From: Celoporthe dispersa
Lineage: Eukaryota > Ascomycota > Sordariomycetes > Diaporthales > Cryphonectriaceae
Assembly: GCA_016584495.1 (NCBI GenBank)
Contig: WAID01000006.1
Span: forward strand, 1,116,001 to 1,180,000
Direction of reading: 5' to 3'
DNA length: 64,000 bases
In this document: one piece after another, positions 1 to 10,714 of the stretch
Numbering within the stretch: the stretch's first letter is position 1
Layout: each line of letters begins with the position of its first letter
Position numbers and translations under genes: made by a program
Notes under the pieces: model-generated
The model's input: only the letters and a program-made list of their open reading frames with translations
Database searches by the model: none
What the model was told of the DNA's origin: nothing

Positions 1-37
1 AACCACAACCCATAAGGACGCCGCCCTCGACACGCCC

Positions 38-1555
38 ATGAGAGACCAGCCCGTCGTAGGCCAGGCACAGGTCTACAGCAGCCCTATCACAACCACTGCC
101 ACCCCGGACGACCTCACCAGCATCGACGAGGTCAAGGATGCCGCCGCCACCACCAACACAGAGAATTCCCCCTCCTCACCAACGACAGCTAAGCGCCTCG
201 CCTGTGAGCGCTGTCACAACCAGAAACTGCGCTGCGCCCGCCAGCACGACAGGCCCAGCTGCGACAGGTGTCTGGCGGCCAATGCTACCTGCGCAGAGAG
301 GATCCCGCGGCGTCTGGGCCGCCCCCACTCCACGAGCGCTTCGGTCAGCAAGACGACGGCCAAGAAACGCCGCCAGCGTCCTGTATTACACCAGGCTGCC
401 ACCCCGCCGTCCAGTGTAGGCCAACACACGACTTCTGCGAAGGGAGTCGGCAGTAGGAAGTCACTGAGTGGAGGATCAACGACGACAGCGGCAGACCCAG
501 TGGTGCCTAATCATCAACATGACTTTATCACTGATCTTAGCGCGGCGGTCATCCTCGAGCCCACGCCGCCGTCGTCTCTCCCCGAAAGGCGGCAGAGCCC
601 TTGGCCGCTCACTGGGTTGCTGTCGCCAAGTGACTGTCCCAGCCCGTTCGACTGGAGCGTCAGCGACGCCGAGAACACGACGGCGGGCCAGCACCAGCAC
701 CAGCAGCTTGACGATAGCTGCCACGCCCTCTTCCCAGGTGCCCTGATCGGCGGGCTGGGCAGCGAGCTCAACTCCCTGATGCCATCCTTTGAGGACGTGT
801 CTGATGCATTGCTGGTGAACAACCACCACCACCACCACCACCACCACCACTCACACGCAGGCGGTGAGCAGATGGCAGTCGAGACGGCCTCCCCAACAAC
901 ATCAATGGCCCAGGACCCCGTCGAGAAGTTGACTAGCCTCCACCTCGAGCTGTACCAGTGTCTCAACTCGTTCAGATCCATCGAGCACCAGGGCCTCATT
1001 GTCAGGGGCGAGCCAGAGACCGACGGCCTCGCTGTAGCCGCCGCGCTGGACTGGGTGGAGCGGCTCTTCCAGGCGGCAGAGGACTTCATCGAGATCCTGA
1101 AGCAGGGCTTCGCGGGGGGCCAGGACGCTGCAGTGCAGTGCGCGTCACCTGTGTCGCCGTTTATGCAGGAGGGGGAGGCCGAGGTGCAGCCTTCGCCACC
1201 ATCCTCAACGTCGTCAGGCCTGGACAGCGCAACGGGGCTGATGGTCGTCACCTGCTACGTCCGCCTCCTCCAGATCTTCGACAGCTTCGCCTCGGTGCTG
1301 CCCACGACGCTAGATGCCTGCTGCGCGGCCAGCGCCACCCTGCTAGGGGTCCGCATCGGGAGTTTTTGCCCTACGGTCGACAGAAGACTGAGCACCGTCA
1401 TCATCGTGCAGTATGTGTATCATCTCCTGGACAGCATCTGTGGTGCTGTGGAGGCGTCTGTGGGGGCGCAGGCTGTTCATAGGCCTACGCTTGTGGATGC
1501 GAGGAATTCGGACGCGAGGGTGAGGGAGCGTATCTCTACTAGCCTGAATATGTGA
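38..1555 (+). CDS. Zn(II)2Cys6 transcription factor, AflR-like
   Basis: A 505-residue open frame with a fungal binuclear zinc cluster: Cys56, 59, 66, 75, 78 and 85 in the CX2CX6CX8CX2CX6C arrangement, followed by a basic linker (RRLGRPHS). Such domains bind DNA as nuclear activators. The rest is rich in Ser, Thr and Pro, with a tract of ten His near residue 268. A C-terminal helical part contains a CYVRLLQIFDSF-type stretch like that of AflR-type regulators of polyketide clusters. The frame is open to the left edge without a stop, so the true start may lie further upstream. No biosynthetic genes follow on the right, so any cluster it controls would be to the left. Family assignment is firm; the target pathway is unknown. 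Confidence 0.85.
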   Translation: MRDQPVVGQAQVYSSPITTTATPDDLTSIDEVKDAAATTNTENSPSSPTTAKRLACERCHNQKLRCARQHDRPSCDRCLAANATCAERIPRRLGRPHSTSASVSKTTAKKRRQRPVLHQAATPPSSVGQHTTSAKGVGSRKSLSGGSTTTAADPVVPNHQHDFITDLSAAVILEPTPPSSLPERRQSPWPLTGLLSPSDCPSPFDWSVSDAENTTAGQHQHQQLDDSCHALFPGALIGGLGSELNSLMPSFEDVSDALLVNNHHHHHHHHHSHAGGEQMAVETASPTTSMAQDPVEKLTSLHLELYQCLNSFRSIEHQGLIVRGEPETDGLAVAAALDWVERLFQAAEDFIEILKQGFAGGQDAAVQCASPVSPFMQEGEAEVQPSPPSSTSSGLDSATGLMVVTCYVRLLQIFDSFASVLPTTLDACCAASATLLGVRIGSFCPTVDRRLSTVIIVQYVYHLLDSICGAVEASVGAQAVHRPTLVDARNSDARVRERISTSLNM

Positions 1556-2143
1556 CGCTGGTAGGATGTTGGCTCACGGAAGGGGTGTCAAGAAGGGGAG
1601 GAGAGGGTCAATCTTCAAGAAGAAGTCTGCAGAGCTATCTGTTAGATTGTCATGGGAAAGGTTCTATTGCGGAGCTGCGCTTCAGAAGGGAAGGAATGAA
1701 GGAAGGAAACCAAGCCAGCCTAGGCAGGCTGAAGCTATCTTGGAAAAGCGGCAGGCGCGACTCACGGGCCAGTGAGTCAGTCATTGGTCCTCGCACAAAT
1801 GTGCTATTGCGAAGAGAAGAGCGTCAATATTCAACATGACGTTGCTGGCGAGATGGAATGGGAGTTGTTTCCTTAAATTTTTTTTCCCCCTCTCTTTTTG
1901 GTCGTTTTCTCTTTGGGAAAGATTTTGTATGTTTTGAGTCAAAAGTGGGCCATCCATAACTTGGTCCAACGCTCATCTTTTCAACAATGATACCCCCTTA
2001 TAGTTTGGTAGATGATTAGGAACAAGGCAAGAGGTTTAAGGAGTAAGTCACATTCTGCCGTCCCTCGCGGCGATTGATCTTTCTCTTTTCGTTCGGTGAG
2101 CCATTCCATACCTCATGTCCTCCAGCCACCTCGAGACTGTCCG
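1556..2143. other. Intergenic, convergent 3' ends
   Basis: Between the stop codons of the regulator and the BCS1-like gene, which converge. It contains pyrimidine-rich stretches (around 1870-1915) and no open frame with protein-like composition. It presumably holds both 3' untranslated regions. Confidence 0.6.
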
Positions 2144-4263
2144 TCACTCCTTCGGCGTCGTGGGAGGAGTATCAGGATCAGGATGCTCTCCTTCCAGCAA
2201 CGACTTCTTAGCCCTCGCCTTCATCAACAAGGCATCCGTCTCGTGGTTCAGAGACGGCCTCCGATACCCCCGCGGGTCCTTCATCCACTCCTCCAACTCC
2301 TGCACTGCCCGCCTCGGCTCGGCACGAAAGTCTTTGAAATACTGCTGGATTAGTGCCGGGCTGAACTTGGCATCCTGAATCTTGTCGGAGAACTCCTTGG
2401 CCAGCGCGTAAATGTCCTCATCCGTCCAGTCCTCCATCTCCGGATGCCTCAGCCTCGTCTCGCGGGACATGTGCTGGCCCCAGCGCGTTCCTGTATAAGC
2501 GTTGATGAACATGTCCTCGGCCTGCTTCTTGGTGGTCTTGGTGAAGGTGATGATGCGGTCAGCCCGGCCGGTTCGGATGAGGGCCTCGTCTAGGTTCTCG
2601 ATGTGGTTGGTTGTCATGATCAGGATGCGGCCTAATTAGAGGAGAGGGTGCATGTCAGAGGAAAATTCATGCTTGATGGCACTGCAGTGAACAGGTTTGA
2701 CTTGCCCTCTGAAGCCGCCACTCCATCAATCGCGTTCAGAAGACCACTCAGCGTCACCGTGTTCTCCCGCGTCCTGGACCGCGACCCTTTTCCTCCACGG
2801 TTTCGCCCGGCCGCGGCTCGTGTGATCTTGGCTTCCTCATCAGACGAGCTCGAGTCGGAATCCTCGTCACCTCCCGTATCTGAGTCTTTGTCGTCAGCGT
2901 CCTTATCCTCCTTTGGCAGGTCTCTCGACAGCGGCTGGGTGGCGTCGACGTCCTCGAGCAATACGATACAGTGGCGAGGCAGGCTACAAAAGAGCGACTC
3001 AATGTCGCTATCGCTCAGACCTGGTGAGGAGAGGTTGATCATGTACACGGGCAGGCCAAAGTCGCTAGCCAGCGCGAAAGCGAGGGAAGACTTGCCCGTC
3101 CCGGGTGGGCCGCTGAAAAGGTAGCCGAGACGGAGAGGGAGGCCTTTCTCCCGGTACCATAAGACGCCCGAGCGGGTGAGGAAGTTCCTGATGTCAGTGA
3201 TGATCACGTCCTTTTGCTGCTCGTCGAGGACGACAGTGCTCAGGGGGCGGCGTAGCCTTGATTTGCTTCGGCCCCAATAGGACTTCTGGTTGAGTTGGTG
3301 CCATGGCGACACGGGACTGTATATCATGGTCTTGTCACAGTTCTGAGCAGCATCGTCTTTTAAGATCTTGACGAGAAGCTCCTTCAACGGCCCTTTTGTC
3401 CTTGATATTAGTGATGAAGACAAAATTATCGTTTGTCTCTACCTCCCTCTTTTCAGAGAAATCGAAGAAGTCGAGAAGGAGAGCTTGAAATGTGAAATGA
3501 CTTGCCGGTGCTTCGCTTCCAGTTGAGGCAGTAAATATCGAGCCAGTTATCAGGGGCCTCTTTCCCGTGAAATTCAAGTTTCTGGGTACAAAACAGGACT
3601 TAGAATTTTTGTGTGGGAGAGAGGAGGTACCAGCGGGTGCGCTCGAGCAGGTCGTACCTTTTCTTTGCGCTCGATCATCCAGAAGTATGACCCTCCCGAC
3701 CAGAAGCGGATCTGGGTTATTTCTGGCAGGAAATCAGGAGTCTGTTCCTCAGAACAGATCAGTCAGGTAACGTATCATCCATGTTCGCCGCCACTTGCCC
3801 AGATGTAAGTATAATAATTACTCACAACTTCGTTCAGCAGCCGCCCGATATCGATCTTCTGCTCAGAGTCAGGAACCTCAATATTCTCCTCAAAATACCG
3901 AGCACGCCACGTAATCCTTCCCGTGTTGACAGAGGCAAGCTGCTCATGATGTCTGATCGTCCAGTCCACCACATTTTGATACATCGTACTGTTCTCGTGC
4001 ATGGAGATCTTGGTGTAACAGGTGACGAGCACCAGGTACCGGATCGCATGCCACACCGAGTATGCAATGTGACCCAGGGCCAGCGCCGACATCACGCCCA
4101 GCCCGGACAGGCCGAGCTTAGTCCCCAGCACCATGTGGATCAGAATGTCGACATTGAGGCCGTTGATGAAGGTTTCCACGGCGGGGAAGTAGGCCAGGAT
4201 GCTGCGCCAGTTCATCCAGATCGCTACTGAGGAGAGCGTCTGGAGGGAAGGGAGAACTTCCAT
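2144..4263 (-). CDS. BCS1-family mitochondrial AAA ATPase
   Basis: Five exons: 4263-3826, 3741-3658, 3581-3506, 3392-2706 and 2631-2144, joining to 590 residues in phase. The N-terminus carries a hydrophobic segment (about residues 40-75) and the BCS1_N region. The AAA domain has Walker A GPPGTGKS at 294-301, Walker B CIVLLEDVDA at about 341-350, and the conserved RILIMTTNH and RTGRAD (arginine-finger) segments. Yeast Bcs1 is an inner-membrane chaperone that inserts the Rieske iron-sulfur protein into complex III. Fungi carry several divergent paralogues, and an acidic Ser/Asp insert of about 50 residues just after Walker B suggests this is one of those rather than the housekeeping copy. Introns 3 and 4 appear to use GC donors (G|GCAAGT), and only these junctions restore the frame and the conserved residues. 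Head-to-tail exon phases agree at every junction. Confidence 0.88.
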
Positions 4264-4365
4264 GGCCGCCGTGGTGACTGATCAGGAAGGGTGCATCAGC
4301 TGTTGGGTCGGGCTCAGAATAGGTGGACCGTGTGGGGAATCCGTCGGCCAGCCCAGCGCGAGAAT

Positions 4366-4388
<23 letters not shown>
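4366..4388. repeat. (GA)n microsatellite
   Basis: Uninterrupted GA dinucleotide run of about 23 bases, followed by further GA-rich sequence. It lies about 100 bases upstream of the BCS1-like start codon, in its promoter or leader. Confidence 0.9.
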
Positions 4389-4397
<9 letters not shown>

Positions 4398-5929
4398 TGG
4401 GGCGGCAGAGGGGCAGGTCGACTAGATGGAGACTTCTCTTCGTTCCGAGGCTAATCAGCTCTGGAGGTCGACTTACTACGCGGTCGGCAATTAAACAACA
4501 CCTGCGCTGGTACCCGTGTCTCGTGCTCAGGCGTACAAGGCTCATGAGGCTGCTTGACAGGACGGCGCCGCAGGCACACCTGGAAAGTACAGTAACAAAG
4601 GACAGAACCTTCGGCGGTGTACCTCGCAGTGTGATATTCTCCAATCACTCCTACAGAAGGCGGAACATTGCATCACAGCAGCGGGAAGCGTCTGGCTGTG
4701 AGTGGTAGCCTCTTCTCGCGATGCGGGCCAGCGGCGAGTTCAGATTTAGTTTCGTCGCCTCGTTTTTTGTCCTCCCTATTCTGATCATTTCCTCCTCACG
4801 CGATTAGATAGTCTATGTACGACATTCATTGCGTCAGAAAACCAGGCCTTCCCCAGGCCTCTTGGCTTATAGCGCTTTTGCCTGAAACGACGCGGTCATC
4901 TCTAATACGAACATTTCGACGTGAGTTTCTCTTCAAGATGCCATGTGCGGAGACCTGGCAAATGCACTGAAGACGTTCCGATGTCAGCATGGCCCACTAA
5001 TTTACTTGTTCTCCAGAATTCCCCATGATCTTCGCAGCTGGAACGTAACAGTAGAGGCACTTGACTACGCCTCTTATTATTATCATCGTGGCACAAGATA
5101 GCTCAGAGAACACAACATGGGCTGCCAGCCTTACAAAAGACTTGAGCAGCACTCACACTACCCAACTCGGTGACGAATAAGGCTTTGCTTTGAAGCCCAG
5201 CCAGCCACACCAGCTAGATAACCCCTCCTTCGTGCGAAAGGGTGGCCATGGGGATCCACTCAGGCCTGACGTAATTACTTGTCACATTCCACCGCAGGAA
5301 ACAGCAATACAGGATCTCTCGAGCAGTTTCGCTATCTTGAAGCGATAATTATGCTGTACTCCGTACTCCGTAAAGATAGTGCGCAGCCTAGCGGATGGGA
5401 CAAGGGCCCATGCTCGCGTGGAGTCCAGCAGGTGTCCTTCTTATAGGGCGAAGGTACCGGAGCACTACATGTTGCATGACGTTAAATTAGCCTTCAGGAT
5501 GGAGCAGAAAAGGTCACGGGCCTCTAAGCTTCGTCTCACCTGAATTTGTTTCCAGCTGGCTCTCATGGCCCAGCCTTTCTTTGGCCCGTCGCGCGGGAGC
5601 CACGATGTGCTGGCCATATCTTGGCCTACCAGCTGAAGATTGGTAGATTCTTTCCCCAACCAGCTTTATTTTCTCTCCTCCCACCTTGCCCCGCTGAATA
5701 GCCAAGTTAGGGAGCGATGCTCCGGTACTCCGCATGACACGTGCTTGGGTCGAGGATGACTGCATGGTGCCTCTTTCGACATATCCCACTGAAGCAGGGC
5801 GAGCCTGGAATCGAAGAGGTAAAGTGTCTAGGATTTTTCAGCCGGTGCGTTCAATAGTCGAGGATGTCAATAGGTAAGTATTGACAAGTCGAGAGGTCAG
5901 CAGTGTTATATGGGCATGTTAGCGTGAAA

Positions 5930-5941
5930 CCCCCCCCCCCC
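5930..5941. repeat. Poly-C run
   Basis: A run of 12 C in intergenic DNA. Its exact length should be treated with caution given the homopolymer problems elsewhere in this window. Confidence 0.8.
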
Positions 5942-6132
5942 TCAATAGGAAAGGCTTCTATTATCCAATGCCAGACAGAACACCAGAAAATAAAATGTAG
6001 GCTCCTGGCGGTGGAGAATGTGTGGATCATCCTGACGCTCAGTCGCCTGTAGGCTGACAATAGGGTGGTAATATATGCAAGTGACGTTGCAGCTGGACGT
6101 AAACAGCCCAAGAGAGAAGCGACAGCAACTCC

Positions 6133-6150
6133 AAAAAAAAAAAAAAAAAA
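6133..6150. repeat. Poly-A run
   Basis: A run of 18 A in intergenic DNA, with no flanking target-site duplication or retroelement body visible. Confidence 0.9.
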
Positions 6151-6976
6151 GAAGGCGGGTCGACATGATTGTATCATGATACAGCACAGGCACAAGCCCT
6201 GCTTTTAATGATGTATGGTGACATTACTAGGCTGCAGCGGTAGTAGCTATGGGGGTTACTGCTGGCAAGAAGGCTCGGCTGTCAGAGGTTCACAAGAAAA
6301 AGGGTCTGGCATTATGTAAGAGAACTAGAGAAGTCGGGTGAATGGGGTAACATTGGAACTCTAGGCGCACTTACGAGCATGCGGTTGTGTGCTCGACGGC
6401 GTTTCATTCCTTGAGGTTGGATCAAGCAGTGGTGACGGACTTCCGCATTCTCAGCCTCGTGTAAGTCGAAAAGGTGTGGAGATCCCACCCATCCATCCTT
6501 CCTCCAATTTTAGACCCACCCAAGTCCGCCCCTGCCGGTGACGAATGCAGGCGGCGCGTTTTTTTAGCCGGGGTAGTCTGGGCCGACGGTCCCAATTGCC
6601 AATTGATACCTGTCCTCAGTGCCGTGAGAAAGCAGGTCCCTTACTTTCGAACTAATTTTAGCAGAGAGACAACTCCCCACGCCCCGAGCCTCGCAAGCTC
6701 CACGAAATATCTCGACAACCACACTGCCGAATTGGACGAGCCGAACAATGTGACCGGGTGGCTCAAAGGGGCCAGGTCGACAAGTTTCTTGAACGGCCTT
6801 TCACGCTGGCGAACATTCCCTGCAGCGATCAGAGAGGCTCCGGCGCACGCTGGTGTTTTTCTCGGGACAACCTCCTCCCCACGACACGATATAGCAAGCA
6901 GCGTTGAGCTTGGCTTGCGGCGACGACCATCCAGACTCCAGCTAGACCTCGGGAGGGTTCTCTTATAGCCCCCACC

Positions 6977-8404
6977 ATGGACTGGCAATCACAGCAAAAC
7001 CAGTACGGCAGCAGCCCGTACTCGGATGCGCCTCTCCACACTTCTTCACCCATGAACGGCTTCAAGGACACCAGTCTGGACGAGGACGCCTTTGGCGCAA
7101 AGGGCAGCATAGTGAGCGCATTCGACGCATTCCGTAAGAGACTTCCTTTTTCTAGACTGTCTTTCAGCGCATAGCAGCAGCCCACGGCTAATCTCTCCTC
7201 CCCCCCCCTCCCACAGCCAAATCCAAGCCCCAATACGTAACGCGCACCTCGGGCGGCGGCAAGTGGACAGTCGCCATGATGCTCGTCACCCTCGTCCTCG
7301 TGTGGTCCGAGCTGTCCCGCTGGTGGCGCGGCGCCGAGACGCACACCTTCGCGGTCGAAAAGGGCGTGGGCCACAACCTACAGATCAACCTAGACATGGT
7401 GGTGCGCATGCGGTGCACCGACCTCCACATCAACGTCCAGGACGCCTCGGGCGACCGCATCCTGGCCGGGAACAAGCTGAAGCGCGAGAACACGCTGTGG
7501 GCGCACTGGGTCGACAAGAAGGGCACGCACAAGCTGAACAGGGACGAGCAGGGCCGCATCGTCACCGGAGAGGGCTGGGTCGCCATGCATGGCCATGAGG
7601 AGGGCTTTGGCGAGGAGCATATCCATGATATCGTCAGGCTGGGCACCAAGAGGGCCAAGTGGGCCAAGACACCCAAGATCAAGGGCGGCGGCGCCAATGC
7701 AGACTCGTGCCGTATCTTTGGGAGCCTGGACCTGAACAAGGTACAGGGTGATTTCCATATCACTGCTCGTGGCCATGGGTATATGGAGTTTGGGGAGCAC
7801 CTCGACCACAGCAGTACGTCGCCTAGCACCCCCTCGCTACTTCTCTTTACCTCTGCCCTCCCCTCCCACTCCACCTTACCTCTATGCCGGAGGTGGAAAG
7901 AAGACCCTGGCTGACTCACATGCCCGCACAGACTTCAACTTTTCCCACATCGTCAACGAGCTATCCTTCGGCGGCTTCTACCCCTCCCTCGAGAACCCCC
8001 TCGACCGCACCGTCAACATAGCCGAGAACCACTTCCACAAGTTCCAATACTTCATGTCCGTCGTCCCCACCGTCTACAGTGTCGGCCCCGCGAGCCCTTA
8101 CAATGCCGACACCCTATTCACCAACCAGTACGCCGTGACGGAGCAGAGCCACGAGGTCAGCGAGAACGTGTTTCCGGGCGTCTTTTTCAAATACGATATC
8201 GAGCCCATCCTACTACAGATCGAGGAGTCGCGCGACAGCTTTGTTGTGTTTATCGTCAAGGTCATCAATATCCTCAGCGGGGCGCTGGTGGCGGGTCACT
8301 GGGGGTTTACGCTGACCGAATGGGCCAGGGAGACCTGGGGGAAGAAGAGGAGGAGAGCGAATACAGGCATGATTGGTGTTGAGAAGGGTGGGTATGACGA
8401 TTGA
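6977..8404 (+). CDS. erv41: ERV41-type ER-Golgi vesicle protein (ERGIC2)
   Basis: Three exons, 6977-7133, 7217-7813 and 7932-8404, give 408 residues with all junctions in phase. The FDAFPK motif at the first junction, the N-terminal membrane span (MMLVTLVLVWSELSRWW), the luminal DLNKVQGDFHITARGHGY segment and a second span near the C-terminus (FIVKVINILSGALVAGHWGF) are hallmarks of the ERGIC/Erv41 family. Erv41 forms a complex with Erv46 that cycles in COPII and COPI vesicles and retrieves escaped ER proteins. The FDAFPK signature separates it from Erv46, which has a different N-terminal motif and a Cys-rich luminal segment. The start has a good context (CACCATGG). Both introns are about 80-120 nt with GTAAGA and GTACGT donors. 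Confidence 0.93.
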
Positions 8405-8677
8405 GGGGCTGGGCGGAGAAGGGAGTGAGGGGGGGAGGGTTCGGTCTGGGACAGTCTGCTATTTTTTTTTTTTTTTTTTGGGAGGGGTTGTGTAATGTCT
8501 TGCATTCCCGAATATACCATTTTCTGGCATATATAGAGCAGGTACTGGCGCAAGGTCATACAAAAATCAATTTCCATGGTTATCTTCAGCTGCTACTGCT
8601 ACTGCTGCTGCTACTGCTCCTCCTCGGGCCAACTCGAGATCCCACACCAGACCTCTTGGGCAGGCGACCCGCGTCTC
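8405..8677. repeat. Intergenic with poly-T and CTG/CTA repeats
   Basis: Short gap between the convergent ERV41 and methyltransferase genes. It contains an 18-base poly-T run (8462-8479) and an imperfect CTG/CTA trinucleotide repeat (about 8589-8630). No gene. Confidence 0.7.
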
Positions 8678-9520
8678 TCAGGGCGCTCGCGACTTAACAA
8701 GCCTCCCCCAGACCCGAGGCATGATCATATGCGCCTCCATATCTGTCTGGGTGTCCACGGATTCCCAGTCAGCAGCCTGGACCAAGGCCTCCCGAGTCAC
8801 ACGGTCCAGGCGACACCCGCCGATGACGTTGGGCCAGAGCAGACACCAAAGCCCTGCCGGACCTCGTTAGCGCCCAACAAGACAAGACAGCCCCGTCCCA
8901 CCTCCTCCTGGGTGACTACTTACACTGCACAGCCCTCGTCATGGTGTCCGCGCTCCGGCAGTGCTCCCAGAAGATGAGCTCACCACCGGGCCTCAGCAGC
9001 CTGTGCATCCACCGGACCTGCTCCTCGAGATCCGGAAGGGAACACTAGGCCATCACAAACCCCCGTCAGACACGCCAGGCTCCTTTTTTTTCCGACGAAG
9101 ACATACCCAATGGCAGGCCAGGAGAAGAAGGGAGAAAGCACGGCTCACCATGACCTGCGTGCTCAGGATACAGTCCACACTCCCCTCCGCCAGCCCATAC
9201 CGCGCCAGCACATCCGCATCCTCGATCCCACACGGGATGAGCGTGTACTTGCCGTCCAGCCCCACCTGCGACGCCTGCAGCTGATCGATAAAGGCGCGCC
9301 TAAAGGCCGTGTTGGGCTCGACGCCGTAGATGTGCTCAACCTTGGAGGCGTCGAAGCGGGGGAGCTGGGTGCCGGCCCCGGGGCCGAGGTCGAGCACGAT
9401 GCCGTGGGCGGAGGCGACGAGGGTGGGGAGGATGGTCGTGGCCTCGAATTTGGCGATCTCGTGACCTATACTTGGAGGTAAGTAAGAGTGATATGGGTAA
9501 GAGAAGAAAGAAAAGGAACA

Positions 9521-9564
<44 letters not shown>

Positions 9565-10065
9565 TGGGGGGAGGGGGTGGGGGGTAGACAAGGAAAAGAG
9601 GAGGGCGTTGTGGAGGAAAATAATTGTGGGATGGAGAATACTCACTGGCTGCCGAGTACCAATTCGCAAACGCCTGGTCATGTACCTCACGGTTGGTGCC
9701 GCCAAAGAGCACACTCAGATGACCTCGGCGCAGGCCAGTCCAGAGATGTCCTATGTAGCCTGTGCAGATTTGATTGCCCATTAGTAGCCCACCTGGATCG
9801 TGTGAGAGAGAAAAAAAGAAAGAAAAAAGGTAGCCAGAACGAGTCCAGGGGAACGGAAAACATAAAATAACAGTGTTGATGTATTAGATGGGCAGGGCGG
9901 GGGAAATAAAAGCTGGGATAAATCACAGCAGACCACTGGTTTTTACTCACTGTATAGTGCATTCTTTGCGATTCGACCCACGCCGATGTAATTTTCCCAC
10001 CTGGACGAGAGATTCGAAAGCGGCGTGGGGCCAGGCGGAGGAATATTGTCCGTGGGAGAAGACAT
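8678..10065 (-). CDS. SAM-dependent methyltransferase, METTL7-like
   Basis: Five exons: 10065-9951, 9759-9646, 9465-9149, 9044-8924 and 8853-8678, joining in phase to 280 residues. Residues LDLGPGAG form the SAM-binding glycine loop (motif I). An acidic GVEPN segment follows (motif II), then CILSTQVM and RLLRPGGELIFWEH (post-I and motif IV). The C-terminus has the family's GGCRLDR and MPRVWGRLVK segments. It resembles fungal type-11 methyltransferases related to METTL7/TMT1 thiol methyltransferases. The substrate is not deducible. The start at 10065 was chosen because it opens the frame directly into the conserved WENYIG segment. The second intron carries a long TG repeat. Its splicing joins SAAS directly to HEIAKFEA, omitting a short YSIG-like segment expected in relatives. 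This is the least certain junction. Confidence 0.82.
9523..9559. repeat. (TG)n microsatellite within an intron
   Basis: About 18 near-perfect TG units followed by G-rich sequence, inside the second intron of the methyltransferase gene. On the coding strand it reads CA, just upstream of the 3' splice site region. Confidence 0.92.
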
Positions 10066-10714
10066 TGGGGAAGGAGAAGAAGAAGAAAAAACACTTTGTG
10101 TCGTTGTGAATATGTTGTGTTGGTCTTAGGAAGAGAGGTATATAGAAAGAATAAAAAAGAAACCCGGGGAAACCTGTTGGGTGCGAGAGGAAGAGAAAGG
10201 AAGGAAGTTTTGAGTCGCACAGGAAGTGGGCGAGGGCAGACAATTTATATGCTGGGTAGCACATCGTCTCGACAGGGTGACTAGTTAATATGTAAGTGGA
10301 CGTCCCAATATTGATCCGCTCCGGGAGAGAGAAGGGAGGGGGGGGAGGGGAAACGAGGGCACGAGATAGGTTAGGGGGTTCAGAGTCAAGGAACATACAT
10401 ACTAGACCCGAGCACGAGGTGGGAAATCGGTTGCACCCAGACACTGTCAGCATGAAGGAGACCAATAGTCTCACACGTTTTTCCGGGGTCTGCTGCTCGA
10501 CCCTGGCCGGTGGGGGGAGGAGGTCGAGCTCGTGTGTGTGTCCAGGCTCCAGTCCGGCCATCAGCTTGCGGGCCCGGTGTAAAGGATTTCCGAGTGGCAT
10601 GAAAATATGATAAGATTATCGTCGTCTAAACAAACTCCCGGCCATGATGCAAGGTATCAAGATCTATGTGCGTGTATCGTTGCTCGTTCCGGCTCTTTTC
10701 TTGTGACTCGTTCT
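10066..10714. other. Intergenic, no gene seen
   Basis: Promoter side of the methyltransferase and 3' side of the ABC1 kinase, about 650 nt. A minus-strand frame ending near 10470 has a protein-like N-terminus but no supported continuation, so it was not called. G-rich runs occur around 10330-10350. Confidence 0.5.

Larger units (their letters stand above)
4264..6976. other. Long intergenic region between divergent genes
   Basis: About 2.7 kb separating the divergent starts of the BCS1-like and ERV41 genes. I see no gene here. Open frames are short and lack protein-like composition. It holds simple repeats annotated separately (GA, C and A runs). Both promoters must lie here, but I cannot place specific sites. 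Confidence 0.55.

Noticed and set aside
476..1251. Minus-strand open frames with poly-Val/Trp tracts in the Zn2Cys6 gene
   Set aside because: They are the complement of the histidine repeat and surrounding codons.
6133..6150. Poly-A run as the tail of a retroelement insertion
   Set aside because: No target-site duplication and no element body upstream.
10470..10600. Minus-strand frame beginning MPLGNPLHRARKLM as first exon of the methyltransferase
   Set aside because: Its candidate donor near 10467 cannot be joined in phase to the WENYIG exon; the ATG at 10065 gives a complete frame without it.
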